From Uranotaenia lowii (taxonomy: Eukaryota > Arthropoda > Insecta > Diptera > Culicidae), in NCBI RefSeq assembly GCF_029784155.1, contig NC_073691.1:27943976-28007975 (forward strand): a DNA stretch of 64,000 nt. Direction: 5' to 3'. This document shows, piece by piece, positions 11,653 through 21,637 of this stretch. The notes under the pieces are model-generated. The model was not told where the DNA came from and did not search any database. It worked only from the letters and a program-made list of their open reading frames with translations. Position 1 is the first letter of the stretch, and each line of letters begins with the position of its first letter. The translations under genes and the position numbers were made by a program.

Positions 11653-13502
11653 ATGGAAACACCGCTCAAAACCAAACTGCTCAGTCGGCTGCAGCAGGGG
11701 GGCGACGGGTTCCAGACTCCGGCCGGAACTTCCGGTGATCGCTCGGCCAAGCACCTGACCAGTGTGACCAAACTTCCGGCATCGCCGTTTCTGAAAAAGC
11801 TGGGCTTTGGTACCGGTACGTTTCTACTGAAATTTTTTGCAAAATATGATGTTGATTTTATTTTTGATTTTTAGGGGTTGAGGTTCTTCGAATAAAACGG
11901 TCCCCGACAAAGAATTCCACCAAATCACCTTGGGCAATCAAAATGCTCTCTCGAAGGACCAACCCGGAAATGAGCAAACTGGTGGGAGATCGCCTTACGG
12001 AGGAAGCTAACATATTGAAGTGAGTCTGATACCAATTTGGAAATGGATCCTGAAGCTGCTTTCTGTATCAAAATCTGAATCGTAAATTTGAATTTTGTAT
12101 CTAAATCCTGAACTTAGAAATTTTGAACTTCTAATCTGAATTGCATTCTGAATCTAAATTCGATATTTTAATTTAGCATATATAGAGTCATAAATTCAGA
12201 ATTTAGACTAAATGAATTAGAACGAAATTCTTTACAAAATTCTGAATCTCAAATTACGGTTTCCCCGTTTGAGTAACGACTATCTAAAGTTGGTGTGCCA
12301 TTTCAATTGTTTACAGGAAGCTAGATCACCCCAACATTGTCGGCTATCGTGGTTTCGATTCGCTGGAAGCTGGCAAAGAGTACATCGCCATGGAGTACTG
12401 TAACGTTTCGCTGGGGGACATGCTCGAGGAACGCTACAATAATGGCCTGGGTCCACTGGAGGCTCCCAAAATCCAACGCATGATAGGAGACGTCCTGGCT
12501 GCTCTCGATTACTTACACACGAAAGCGATGCTCCTTCATGGGGATCTCAAATCTTTCAATGTTTTGGTCAAGAACGACTTCGAGGCCTGCAAGCTGTGCG
12601 ACTTTGGCGTCAGCCTACCGCTAAATAAGGAAGGCTTTCTGGACACGGAAAAGAAACCGGATGCCCAGTACGTGGGCACCGCCATCTGGTCCGCACCCGA
12701 AGTCCTGGAAGAAGATCCTACGCTTATCTCATCGAAAGCGGACATTTTCAGTTTCGGTCTGATAGTTTACGAAACAATTTCGCTTTTGCCCCCTCACACG
12801 TTCACCGGTATGAAGGACGAATCGATTGCCAGCTCAGCCGACTACGCGATGATGAAATCCATCATTCGGTCCGGCAATCCACAACCCCAAACCCAGCCAC
12901 AATTAGCCCTGAACAGGAAGCTCAACCTAAGCGAGGTGATCGTAGTCGATGAAGATACCGGAAGTGAGAAAAACTCTGGTGAAAACAAACGTAAACTAGA
13001 AGAAACCGAACCAAGTAAGGTAGAGGAACCGGAACCGAAAAAAAGTGCCCCCGAAACCGGAGAAGTGGAACCGGACTCGACAACGGCCGACAACAATTCC
13101 ATCATCGAGATTACCGACGACAGTATTCTTAAGGCGGAAAGTAGCGCCATCACGATCAACGACACGGAAGGCGAAGAGGAGCTGGACGAGGAAGAAGAGG
13201 ACGAGGACGAAGACGGGGAAGATGATGAATTCCTGGAAGACAAGGACGAAGGAGATTTCCTCGATTACGGACGAGTGGGAACACGGCCAGCCATTCCCGA
13301 TGGAATAACGCTGTCAGAAGACTACAATTTTATCATGGAAATTTTCTACGTCTGTACCCAGGAAGATTACGAGGCACGGCCGTCGGCGCGGTCCCTCATC
13401 GATGCTTGGAACAAACAAACCGGAAATGGGGAAACTTTGCATGAGAAAGAAGAAGCGTCAAAGGCGGCGATTGAACCGAGTGTGGAAGCTTCGGCCGATT
13501 GA
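11653..13502 (+). CDS. TOPK/PBK-like serine/threonine protein kinase
   Basis: Three exons, 11653-11815, 11875-12019 and 12317-13502, join at GT/AG borders in phase and encode 497 residues. The N-terminus SPFLKKLGFGTG ... KRSPTK ... SPWAIK matches the PBK/TOPK glycine loop and its catalytic lysine (K77 here). HGDLKSFN (residues 177-184) replaces the usual HRD loop, as in TOPK. CDFGVSLPL starts at about 197, APE is at 229-231, and KADIFSFGL and VGTRPAIPDG follow, then a C-terminal VCTQED...RPSA block. TOPK is a mitotic MAPKK-like kinase; Drosophila has one related gene (CG8173). The protein is far longer than human PBK (322 residues) because of an insert at about residues 268-417, rich in Asp/Glu, with a nearly pure acidic run at 387-417. 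The human protein has only a short acidic loop there. All catalytic residues are present. Confidence 0.9.
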
Positions 13503-13871
13503 GAAAAAAAAACAAACAAAACGATATCCCGATTAAGAATCTACTCTTACTAGTTTTTGTAAGCTACAAAGCTAATCCCCCATTTTTCACTACTGTGAAC
13601 GCCTTTGTTGAATGGAAGAACAAATATATTTAAAGGCCGTTGAGACATTCAAATGTGTAGTTTATTTCTTCGATGATTACGGTTAAGTTACATACTTTTG
13701 GGTTCGATATAAAAATATGGAAATAGGGCAAACACAAGTTCTGGAAAGAGAGTTTTCTCGAAATGAGCTTTTAAGCACTTACACCCCTTTTTTCCTAGGG
13801 CCTTATATTTTTAAAACGTGTAATTTTGATTACACTATCTAATTTTGATTACATGACATTTTATATGTAAA
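13503..13871 (+). other. 3' UTR and downstream flank of the TOPK-like gene
   Basis: Stop at 13500-13502. AATATA at about 13624 followed by a GT-rich stretch is a plausible variant poly(A) signal. No canonical AATAAA was seen close to the stop. Confidence 0.35.
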
Positions 13872-14400
13872 ACTAGCTGACCCTGCAAACTTCGTTAAGC
13901 CTCTAAACTTCGCAAAAATAATGTACTTATAGGAAGATAAGCAGAAAGTAGGTAAATCATTATCCATCTTCATGAAACGAGATTGGTGCCGTAAAACGGG
14001 CTGAATCGAGACAGTTTTTGGTCTGTTCTCGTGATATTTCGTAATCCTATTATGTTAAGAGGACTCTAACTATATCATATTGAACGTTGATCAGTGCGTT
14101 GTTTTTCGCTTCGCATAAAATAAGCCAATTAAACCCGTTAAGGTCATGCTTTCTCCTCTTTTGCACCATCAAGATGAAAACGAATATGGCATTAGTTTAA
14201 CTTGATCTACAACTCATATCCACCTTAACCATTGACCCCGAAATCTGTGGCTCAGTAGAACAAGTCTCATTGGTGATGGGGGTGCTACTCCGTGATTGAC
14301 CGAGGCCATCAATTTTGCGCAAAGGTCGTCACCCAATTATATTCAAAGAAATGTTAATGGTATTGCCTACCTCCAGGGGCAAAGATCATCGAAGACGATT
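13872..14400 (+). repeat. Dispersed-repeat fragment starting ACTAGCTGACC
   Basis: The start ACTAGCTGACCCTGCAAACT closely resembles the start of the repeat at 50349 (ACTAGCTGACTCGGTGTGCT), so both are probably copies of one family common in insect genomes. The right end is not clear. A TGGCTCAGTAGAAC stretch near 14251 resembles a polymerase III A box, but no matching B box was found. Confidence 0.4.
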
Positions 14401-14518
14401 GATTTCCAGCCAAAGTTGAAAGCGAATATTTTCTGATTTTTTACGTTTTGCTTTATTTTCTTCATTTACAGAGGATCCTCGAGACTGATATGTTCATTTT
14501 CTATTAACCCCAAGATAA

Positions 14519-15066
14519 GTGCTCAAAGAATGTTTTGTTAAAATGTGTCTTCATTTTATTTTTTTTTTTTCATTTAGTTTCGATAAATTATTTTCTTTCT
14601 TTTATCGCAAAAATCAGAAGTGTTTTTCATCTTCGTACACCAAATTTGCAGTATTTCCAAAAAACTACTCCTCATGGTATGAAATTTGGCGATTTTTATG
14701 CTTAACAATCATATCTTTATCATATTTACCACTGAAGAGGAGCGAAAGCCAGAGTAGCTCGAAACGTCGACAACTGGTAAAAACGTTTTTATTTTCTAAA
14801 TCCGCCGAAAAACGTCGATTAGAAATAAACATTAATCAACATATTTATAAAGATATGAATGCTTAAGCACTGAACAAAGAAAATTAGAACACTAAATATT
14901 TTCGTCGACTGACAGCAACTTCAAATCAAATGGTTATGGAGTCTTCAAAATTTTTAATTTTCTTTGTTTTGGATTTTGGATCAAATTTTTCTCGAGACTG
15001 AAAATTTTATTTCCTAAGCCTCTTGTGTTCGAAGATGTTATTGAATCTAATATCTGTTTCTGACTT
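14519..15066. other. Non-coding region with a hammerhead-like core motif
   Basis: The stretch is AT-rich. It includes a CTGAAGA ... CGAAACGTCG motif (14732-14769), listed separately. An open frame of 115 codons over 14519-14866 has no protein-like composition. Confidence 0.35.
14732..14769 (+). ncRNA. Possible hammerhead-ribozyme-like core, Penelope-element type
   Basis: CTGAAGA (14732-14738), a short stem GAGC/GCTC (14740-14743 with 14757-14760), then GAAAC (14761-14765) and GTC (14766-14768) occur in the order of a minimal hammerhead with almost no helix III. Such minimal motifs are known from Penelope-like retroelements. An extra G between the core and stem II and the lack of a helix III loop argue against activity of a single copy. 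No Penelope coding sequence was seen nearby. Confidence 0.3.
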
Positions 15067-15071
15067 CTGAG

Positions 15072-15774
15072 TAATATGAACTGTATAATGGCAGGAGGTG
15101 TTTCCGGAGCACAAATAAGAACGTCTGGTCAGCTTGAAGGTACACAATCCAAAGAGGCTTTATTCATTCCAACCTGGGGGAGGAAGACTAAATAAAAAAA
15201 GAAAAAAATCTTTCAAACGTCAAATTTCTCTCATCAATCTACCGACCAGTGCGGAGGTTCAAAATTTTACTTTCTTACTTAGTGATTTTTAATAGAACTT
15301 GTTTGATGCTGAAAAGCACTTGATTTGCATAAAACAATGATTTAATTAGGTTTTGTTTTGCTCTGGAAAATTCTTGTATGATATATCGTATTAAGTCGCT
15401 CAAATTTCGTCAAAGTTTTGAAGCTGATAAATAAAAATGGTTTGATTAATTGTTGTTCTAAAAATTTAGCTAAATCTAAATTTAGCACCCAAACAACTGA
15501 GTTACATGACTCGCAACACGAAACTGATCATCTAAAGTTAAAATTTTAACGAATACAAATCTTTTCAACAATTGCTGGCTTTTTGCCGAACAGTAAAAAA
15601 ACGATGCAGAAAACGATGCAGAAAATTTCAGTCTTCCTCCCCCAGATTCCAACAATGTACAAATCTAGATTCTCTTTCTCTCACTCTTACTGTCACATCA
15701 AAACATCGAATCCCTCGAAAGGGTTTATCTCTTTTACCGAACATCGCAAAACACGATAAAATAAGGTTACTATA
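15072..15774 (-). repeat. 3' LTR of gypsy element, split by a MITE
   Basis: Without the 472-bp insert and its 8-bp duplication this LTR is 223 bases and nearly identical to the right LTR. The clear difference is a 2-base length change (TACACAATCC here, TACAATCC there). The near identity means the retrotransposon is not old, although its interior is heavily damaged. Confidence 0.88.
15174..15645. mobile_element. MITE with 8-bp target duplication, inserted in the LTR
   Basis: The ends are inverted: CTGGGGGAGGAAGACT at 15174 and its complement ending at 15645. The target duplication ATTCCAAC lies at 15166-15173 and 15646-15653. The intact right LTR shows the empty site with one ATTCCAAC (around 21078-21085), which proves the insertion boundaries. 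The 472-bp interior has no coding frame. The 8-bp duplication points to hAT or another 8-bp-duplicating superfamily. Confidence 0.92.
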
Positions 15775-15871
15775 ACTCCTTCACCCTATCTAAGAACTTA
15801 GTTAACTGTTAATATTCAGCAAAACAATTCAGAACGCTAAAATCAATTTTGAAAGCAACCATTTAACTATT

Positions 15872-18480
15872 GGGGATTTTTTTTTATTATCTGACAATTT
15901 GCGCCGGGGGTCTTCAGATTTTCCCCAAAATTGAAAATTTGGTTCATTTTTGCGACTTAAAAACACATGTATTTTTTCAGATTTCTAACATTTTTATTTT
16001 TTGAGTTAGCTTCGGTTAGATTTTTTTGTAAATAAAAAATAACCATTTTTCAAAGCTACATAACTCTGTTGTTTCTCAACGGAAATTATAAAATAGCAAA
16101 TCAAAATGCATTGAAATTTTATCAGCTTTCCAAATAGAATAGTTGAAAAAAAATTAAATAATGACCTTCAACATGAAAAGTTGTAAATAAACTTTAAATG
16201 GCGTCTAAAAGTACCGTCTGCACCACCGAATATTTTGCAAAAAATACCATTGTATAGCTCGATTTATGATGCAACTTTCATCTGAAGACACCAAAGTGGG
16301 CCATTAACACCTTGAAGAGTTATGAAAGAAATAATGACAATAAATCTCTTTTTTTGCATCGAAAACAAACAAGAGTCGAACAACTGCACTCACATATGGA
16401 GATAGCAAGCACTTCTAACAACATGGAAACAAAAGAACTTACCAAAGCAGGTAAAAAACACTTCTTTTTCGTGCTTTGTAGAGTGTTTGCAGCAAAACTG
16501 ACTTTAAATTTTAACCAAAATTCTGAGTATCGTATTTTTTATGTGATATAACTAATAATGGGAATGTTGCTTTTACAACCTGGTCATATACTATATAAGT
16601 TATTAATTTTTCGATCAAAGATCATTGTGAAGCATAATCAATGCCAAAAGTGGAAGGTTCAGTTCTTGTGTTTGGGATCACAAAAATGTGAATAAAAAAA
16701 GCACTGGACACCAAAATCCTTTCCCATTGATCAAAAAAGTATGAGAAAGTGGCACAAATGTTGTAGAAATAATCAAAGAGCTCAGTATGGCCAGCCAAGG
16801 CTGTAAAATGATGAAAATATGATACTTTTACCGTATTCGTTTTCTAAATTCGCCCAGTTTTGAGGTTTACCGTACTAGAACGAACATAATTCGTCGTCAG
16901 TGTTTTGCTACCTCGATCGCTCACAAACGAATCTTCAGTGTTCCACCGTCCATTTTAAATCAAATCTGGGGAACTACGGATGCAAAACTGAGCGCATTAA
17001 CTCCTAAAAATGACAGTGCATAACTTGTTGTGACATGGTGCCAAACTGGGTATAAACGAATACGTTATTAGATTTTTGGATATAACATGAAGTCAATTAA
17101 GCTGCAACAATCTACCGCCCCTTCTTTCATAACAGTCCCATATACAAAAATAAGCAAGCGAGACAATCAGCTTTTTCTGTTTTGGAATATATTTTTAAAT
17201 TGTGACCACCACTTTCAGCATAAACGAAAATCGTTTCTAGGTTGTCATAATAAATCGTTAGACCTGAAATTTTCGAAATTGGGTTATTGGTAAGGTCGAG
17301 AGCACCATTTTTATTCATTATGGGACTGTTAATCGACCATATTTGAAACCTTTTTCGAATCTACTAGCATAACAGTCCCATACAAAATATATTTTTCTCG
17401 ACAAGCTACTTTCTAAGACTTAAATTTGATCATTTTTGAACTTCTGAATGCAATTGTCAGAAAAAGAAACATACTTTTGCAAAAAATATCATGAATTCCA
17501 CATTGTAAGTTGAATCTTTTTACGATTTTTGATTGCATCCGATAGTTTTTCGCTCAGGAAGTCATTCCTAAGAAAGTCAGACCTGCCTTCCAAAACTAGT
17601 GTGCATCATTCGACATCAAGTGTGTTAAAAAATGTTTTAATGATTCAAAGCAATAAACCAAAGACTATTTCGCCGAAAGAAACATTGAAAAGTAACCAAA
17701 TCCGTGGTATTTCACATATGGGACTGTTATTCAGGTATATTTCATATAGGACAGCCACGAATTGATATGTTTTTCGACATTTCTAGAACAAAACTTCTTT
17801 TTTTAGTCTTTTATGTTGAAGCCTTATGATGACCTAAAATGACGAAAATTCATATGGGACTGTTATGCGAGTAGGGGCAGCCTGAAAAGGACGAAAAAAT
17901 AGTGTTTTTACCAGCTTTGATAAGTTCTTTTGTTTCCATGTTGTTAGAAGTGCTTGCTATCTCCATATGTGAGTGCAGTTGTTCGACCCTTGTTTGTTTT
18001 CGATGCAAAAAAAGAGATTTATTGTCATTATTTCTTTCATAACTCTTCAAGGTGTTAATGGCCCACTTTGGTGTCTTCAGATGAAAGTTGCATCATAAAT
18101 CGAGCTATACAATGGTATTTTTTGCAAAATATTCGGTGGTGCAGACGGTACTTTTAGACGCCATTTAAAGTTTATTTACAACTTTTCATGTTGAAGGTCA
18201 TTATTTAATTTTTTTCAACTATTCTATTTGGAAAGCTGATAAAATTTCAATGCATTTTGATGTGCTATTTTATAATTTCCGTTGAGAAACAACAGAGTTA
18301 TGTAGCTTTGAAAAATGGTTATTTTTTATTTACAAAAAAATCTAACCGAAGCTAACTCATAAAATAAAAATGTTAGAAATCTGAAAAAATACATGTCGCA
18401 AAAATGAACCAAATTTTCAATTTTGGGGAAAATCTGAAGACCCCCGGCGCAAACCCGTCAGATAATAAAAAAAAATCCCC
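15872..18480. mobile_element. Foldback transposon with ~610-bp inverted arms
   Basis: The left arm (15872 to about 16485) and right arm (about 17880-18480) are inverted copies with very few differences. They begin and end GGGGATTTTTTTTTATTATC / its complement. TATT on both sides (15868-15871 and 18481-18484) is a possible 4-bp target duplication. The arms share a start MKSYERNNDNKSLF in a short open frame on opposite strands, which is only a by-product of the duplication. The loop (16486-17879) has no transposase. It sits inside the gypsy element between its pol and its 3' LTR. Confidence 0.82.
17113..17880. mobile_element. Inner inverted-repeat element with CATAACAGTCCCAT motifs
   Basis: The left end, CCGCCCCTTCTTTCATAACA then GTCCCATAT (from about 17116), matches the complement of the right end CATATGGGACTGTTAT followed by GCGAGTAGGGGCAG (about 17849-17880), with a few mismatches. 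The 13-base core ATGGGACTGTTAT or its complement recurs at about 17129, 17321, 17370, 17718 and 17854. No target duplication could be fixed, so the exact ends are uncertain. It lies in the loop of the foldback element, making a third nesting level. Confidence 0.55.
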
Positions 18481-18541
18481 TATTGCGAAATAGAAAAAAA
18501 ACGAATTTGTATTACTCTAAACTTTAACTAATATAATAAAC

Positions 18542-20254
18542 TTAATAATAGATGTAATCATTTTTTCGATGTTTTTTAGAACTTCTTGCTGATCTTCGAA
18601 CCGAAACATTTTCTTTCGGACACGCTTCGTAAACAGATCCGTGGACTCCGAGTTGATCGACATTCGTATAAATAAAAGAGTCTGCAGGAAATCCGAAAAA
18701 ATCGGAACTTGAATCCGTTGGCGAATGTTCCACATCGTCTTCCCTCCTTCTTTTGTTGATGTTAAAATCTTGTTGAACTGGTAAATGATGATCTTGTTGA
18801 ACTGGGAAATGATGATTCTCTTGAAATGGATGGCCATCACGGTCTTCGTGGTAAACAAGATGTAGTGAAGATTTCCGATGAGAAATGGGTGCCAACTTCA
18901 GTTGACGTCTATGCGCCAAAACTATTCTCCCACCGAGCAGTACCTGTGAAATGGTCGTAGAAATTTGTTTTAAAAACTTTGCTGGTAACCATTTAGGTAA
19001 ACCTGTCTTTAAACTATTTTTGTAATATATCAGATCTCCTTTTGATAAAGTTTTAAACTCATTTTCAGAGGTACCAGATTCTCCCTCCATAAGTTGGGAA
19101 TTAGGAAATGAATCATCATTCAAAACCGCAACATTTTGTTTAAGGTTTTTCTTTGGATTAATCAAATCTAATAAACTTTTGGGTTTCAGAAGGGAAAGTT
19201 CCATCTGTTCCTAAACATGTATTCCTATAATTAAATAAGAAATAAGCTATTTGCTCATCTATGTCTAGCTTTTTTATTTCCTGATCTAAAAGAAATTTTT
19301 TTAAATACATCTTTGACTAAACGCACCATCCTCTCTGCTTGCCCATTACTTTCAGGATGGTAGGGTGGACTTTTCATTACTATAATTCCTTGTTTTTTTT
19401 TAAAAACTTATAAAGTAGTCGGAATTAAAAGGTGGGCCGCCATCCGTTACAAGAACATCAGGTAGTCCATATCTGGCAAATAAATTTAAAAAAATTTTTA
19501 TTACTTTCTTTGCATCTGTACCGTACTTCATAAATTCCATTTCAATCCATTTACTATAACTGTCTACTATAATCAAAAAAGTTTTTCTATCATGATGAAA
19601 AAAATCGGCATGAATTCTGCTAAAAGGTTTTATAGTAGGAATCCATGTAGAATAAGGATGAGGTTTGGTAACTGAATTCATTTCAGTGCAAATTTTGCAA
19701 GATTTAACAAAATCCTCAATATCTTTATTCAAACCGAACCAGTAAACTGTCCTTCTAGCAAGTTGTTTAATTTTAGTAATCCCAGAGTGGTTAGAATGAA
19801 GCATTTTCAAAATTAACGGTTTCATGGTATTAGGAATAATTATCCGGTCATGGAACAATAAACAACCGTTAACCTCTTCTAAATTCTGATGTGAAGAATA
19901 AACATCCCTAAACTGTCTATCTAAACGTTCTGGCCAGCCCTTACGCAAAAACTCTAAAATTTTAGAAGTAAAATTATCCAATTGGGATTCCATAGCTATC
20001 TTTTTGTAATCAAGAGGAAACTCGGAAGTAAAATTCAAATTTTTTATACAGTCTCTATCTAAATTCTTCGGGACTGAATCATTTACAGGATATCTCGAAC
20101 AAAAATCCGCATTTCCCATTTTCCCTGATGGACGGTAAAAAATATCGAAGTCATAAATACTTAATTCGAGAATATAATCGAGAAGCAATCTAGTCACTGA
20201 AATGGTGTTTTTCCCGTGTTTTCCTAAAATACCAATTAAAGGTTTGTGATCTGT
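18542..20254 (-). pseudogene. Broken gypsy pol: RNase H end, integrase, C-terminal tail
   Basis: Reading on the minus strand, 20254 begins in the TDHKPL motif at the end of RNase H. Next come the integrase zinc-binding H..H..C..C region (LHSNHSGI ... SCKIC), the first catalytic Asp (IHADFF) and the second (VLVTDGGP). A frame break near 19400 follows, then ESNGQAERMVR with the catalytic Glu (about 19300-19380) in another frame. A final 220-codon frame (19204-18542) carries a GPY/F-like segment and a basic tail. Frameshifts and loss of the upstream domains make it non-functional. No envelope gene is present. Confidence 0.8.
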
Positions 20255-20983
20255 AAAAATAGTAAATAAAGAGAGAAAAAAAATCATAATTTTCGTAATC
20301 GTCAAATGGATAAAATATCAGCACAGAATGAAAAATTTAAAATAAAATAAAATAAACATACCTGTACACTCAGATGACACAAAATCGATCTTTAGAAACG
20401 CCCCAAAAAAGAAACGTCAGGAGAATAAAAAATTTCGCAATAAAAAACGAAATTCCGATGACAAATTTTTTTGGCAACTTCAACTTTTTCCCCTTCTTAC
20501 TCCTCCGATAATGACAAAAGCTGCAACCACACCGAACAGCTTGAAAAATTGCCTTCCTTTTGTGCTGTCGGTAAAATCAGATCGAATGTGTTGTAGAAGA
20601 AAAGTTTCTAATAGCTTCACTGATAAGTAACAAAATGGCGTCACTCCCAAAATTTGGCCAAACTTTTCTTTATCCGGTCTAATTTTTTTTTATAGCTTTT
20701 TAGATCAAACGTGACCTTTTCGTTCTGAACACCGGAATAAATAATGAAAGAAACACTTCCGCTGCCTTTCAGATAAGTTCTGTTGTAATGCACACTTTAC
20801 TCAAAAAAAAAGGAAAAAAAAACACGTGGCCAGGGATTGAAACTTCCGACTTTTTTTCCAACTTACTGTTCTTTGTTTTCCGATGCTTTTAAGATTTGTC
20901 AAAATGAAAAACTCACATCCAAAAAACCTTTAGCAAAAATCACTTATTTAGAAAGAACTTTAACTGTTATCCTCGTCGCCGCT
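20255..20983 (-). other. Residual 5' interior of gypsy element
   Basis: Between the 5' LTR and the RNase H remnant there is no coding frame. The segment holds the primer-binding region and probably leader sequence; gag, protease and RT are missing, which implies an internal deletion of several kilobases compared with a normal gypsy element. Confidence 0.5.
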
Positions 20984-21204
20984 TAATATGAACTGTATAA
21001 TGGCAGGAGGTGTTTCCGGAGCACAAATAAGAACGTCTGGTCAGCTTGAAGGTACAATCCAAAGAGGCTTTATTCATTCCAACAATGTACAAATCTAGAT
21101 TCTCTTTCTCTCACTCTTACTGTCACATCAAAACATCGAATCCCTCGAAAGGGTTTATCTCTTTTACCGAACATCGCAAAACACGATAAAATAAGGTTAC
21201 TATA
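20984..21204 (-). repeat. 5' LTR of gypsy element
   Basis: This 221-bp LTR is uninterrupted and serves as the empty-site reference for the MITE in the other LTR. Its outer edge is followed by CTGAG (21205-21209), matching the duplication at the far end. Confidence 0.88.
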
Positions 21205-21536
21205 CTGAGTTAACCTTATTTTTATCATATTTATCATTTTTATCATAACCCTCCATGAGGGTCAAAAAAAGCAAGCGAGGTAGTATACTCTACGCTCAAA
21301 ATTTTAAATTCATAATTAAATTATAATAATAGCGTTAAGCTATTCAATAGTAACAATAAAATCTAGACTAAAACCTACTGCCAAAACCTCAAAAACCAAT
21401 CCCAAATTCAAAATTCGGCAACAGTTTCTCAAAATTTTCTCACTTTTTTTATAGAATAAGATTACCAGAATTTTTTCATCACGTATCCGGGCCAGACAAA
21501 TCCGGCTGTTTTTGTATAAAAACCTTGCAAAATCTC

Positions 21537-21637
21537 ACCAGGCGGAGTTTTACACTAGACACGGAGGAGAAGGGATGAATAACGCGAAAGCGTTAAAATC
21601 CCAGAAAAAAACAAAAAAAAAAAAACCAGGCGGAGTT
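21537..21637 (+). mobile_element. Very short poly(A)-tailed retrocopy with 13-bp duplication
   Basis: ACCAGGCGGAGTT occurs at 21537-21549 and again at 21625-21637. Between them lie 75 bases ending in an A-rich tail, with a short palindrome AACGCGAAAGCGTT. This is the hallmark of a LINE-mediated insertion, here cut to the last 3' bases of its source. Confidence 0.75.

Larger units (their letters stand above)
15072..21204 (-). mobile_element. Decayed Ty3/gypsy LTR retrotransposon with nested insertions
   Basis: Two direct LTR copies (15072-15774 with an insertion, and 20984-21204) bound the element. It is flanked by the 5-bp duplication CTGAG at 15067-15071 and 21205-21209. Coding direction is minus. 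The primer-binding region next to the right LTR reads GCGGCGACGAGGATAAC on the minus strand, and a purine-rich tract AGGGTGAAGGAGT borders the left LTR, as required. Only RNase H end, integrase and chromointegrase tail remain; about 730 bases without coding frames separate them from the 5' LTR, so gag, protease and RT have been deleted. A MITE (15174-15645) and a foldback element (15872-18480) were inserted later. Confidence 0.88.

Noticed and set aside
12536..13308. Ser-rich minus frame and Lys/Arg-rich shifted plus frame over the kinase acidic region
   Set aside because: Shadows of the acidic run in the kinase reading frame.
16312..18050. Identical short frames starting MKSYERNNDNKSLF on opposite strands
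   Set aside because: They are the two inverted arms of the foldback element; identity reflects the arm duplication, not a conserved gene.
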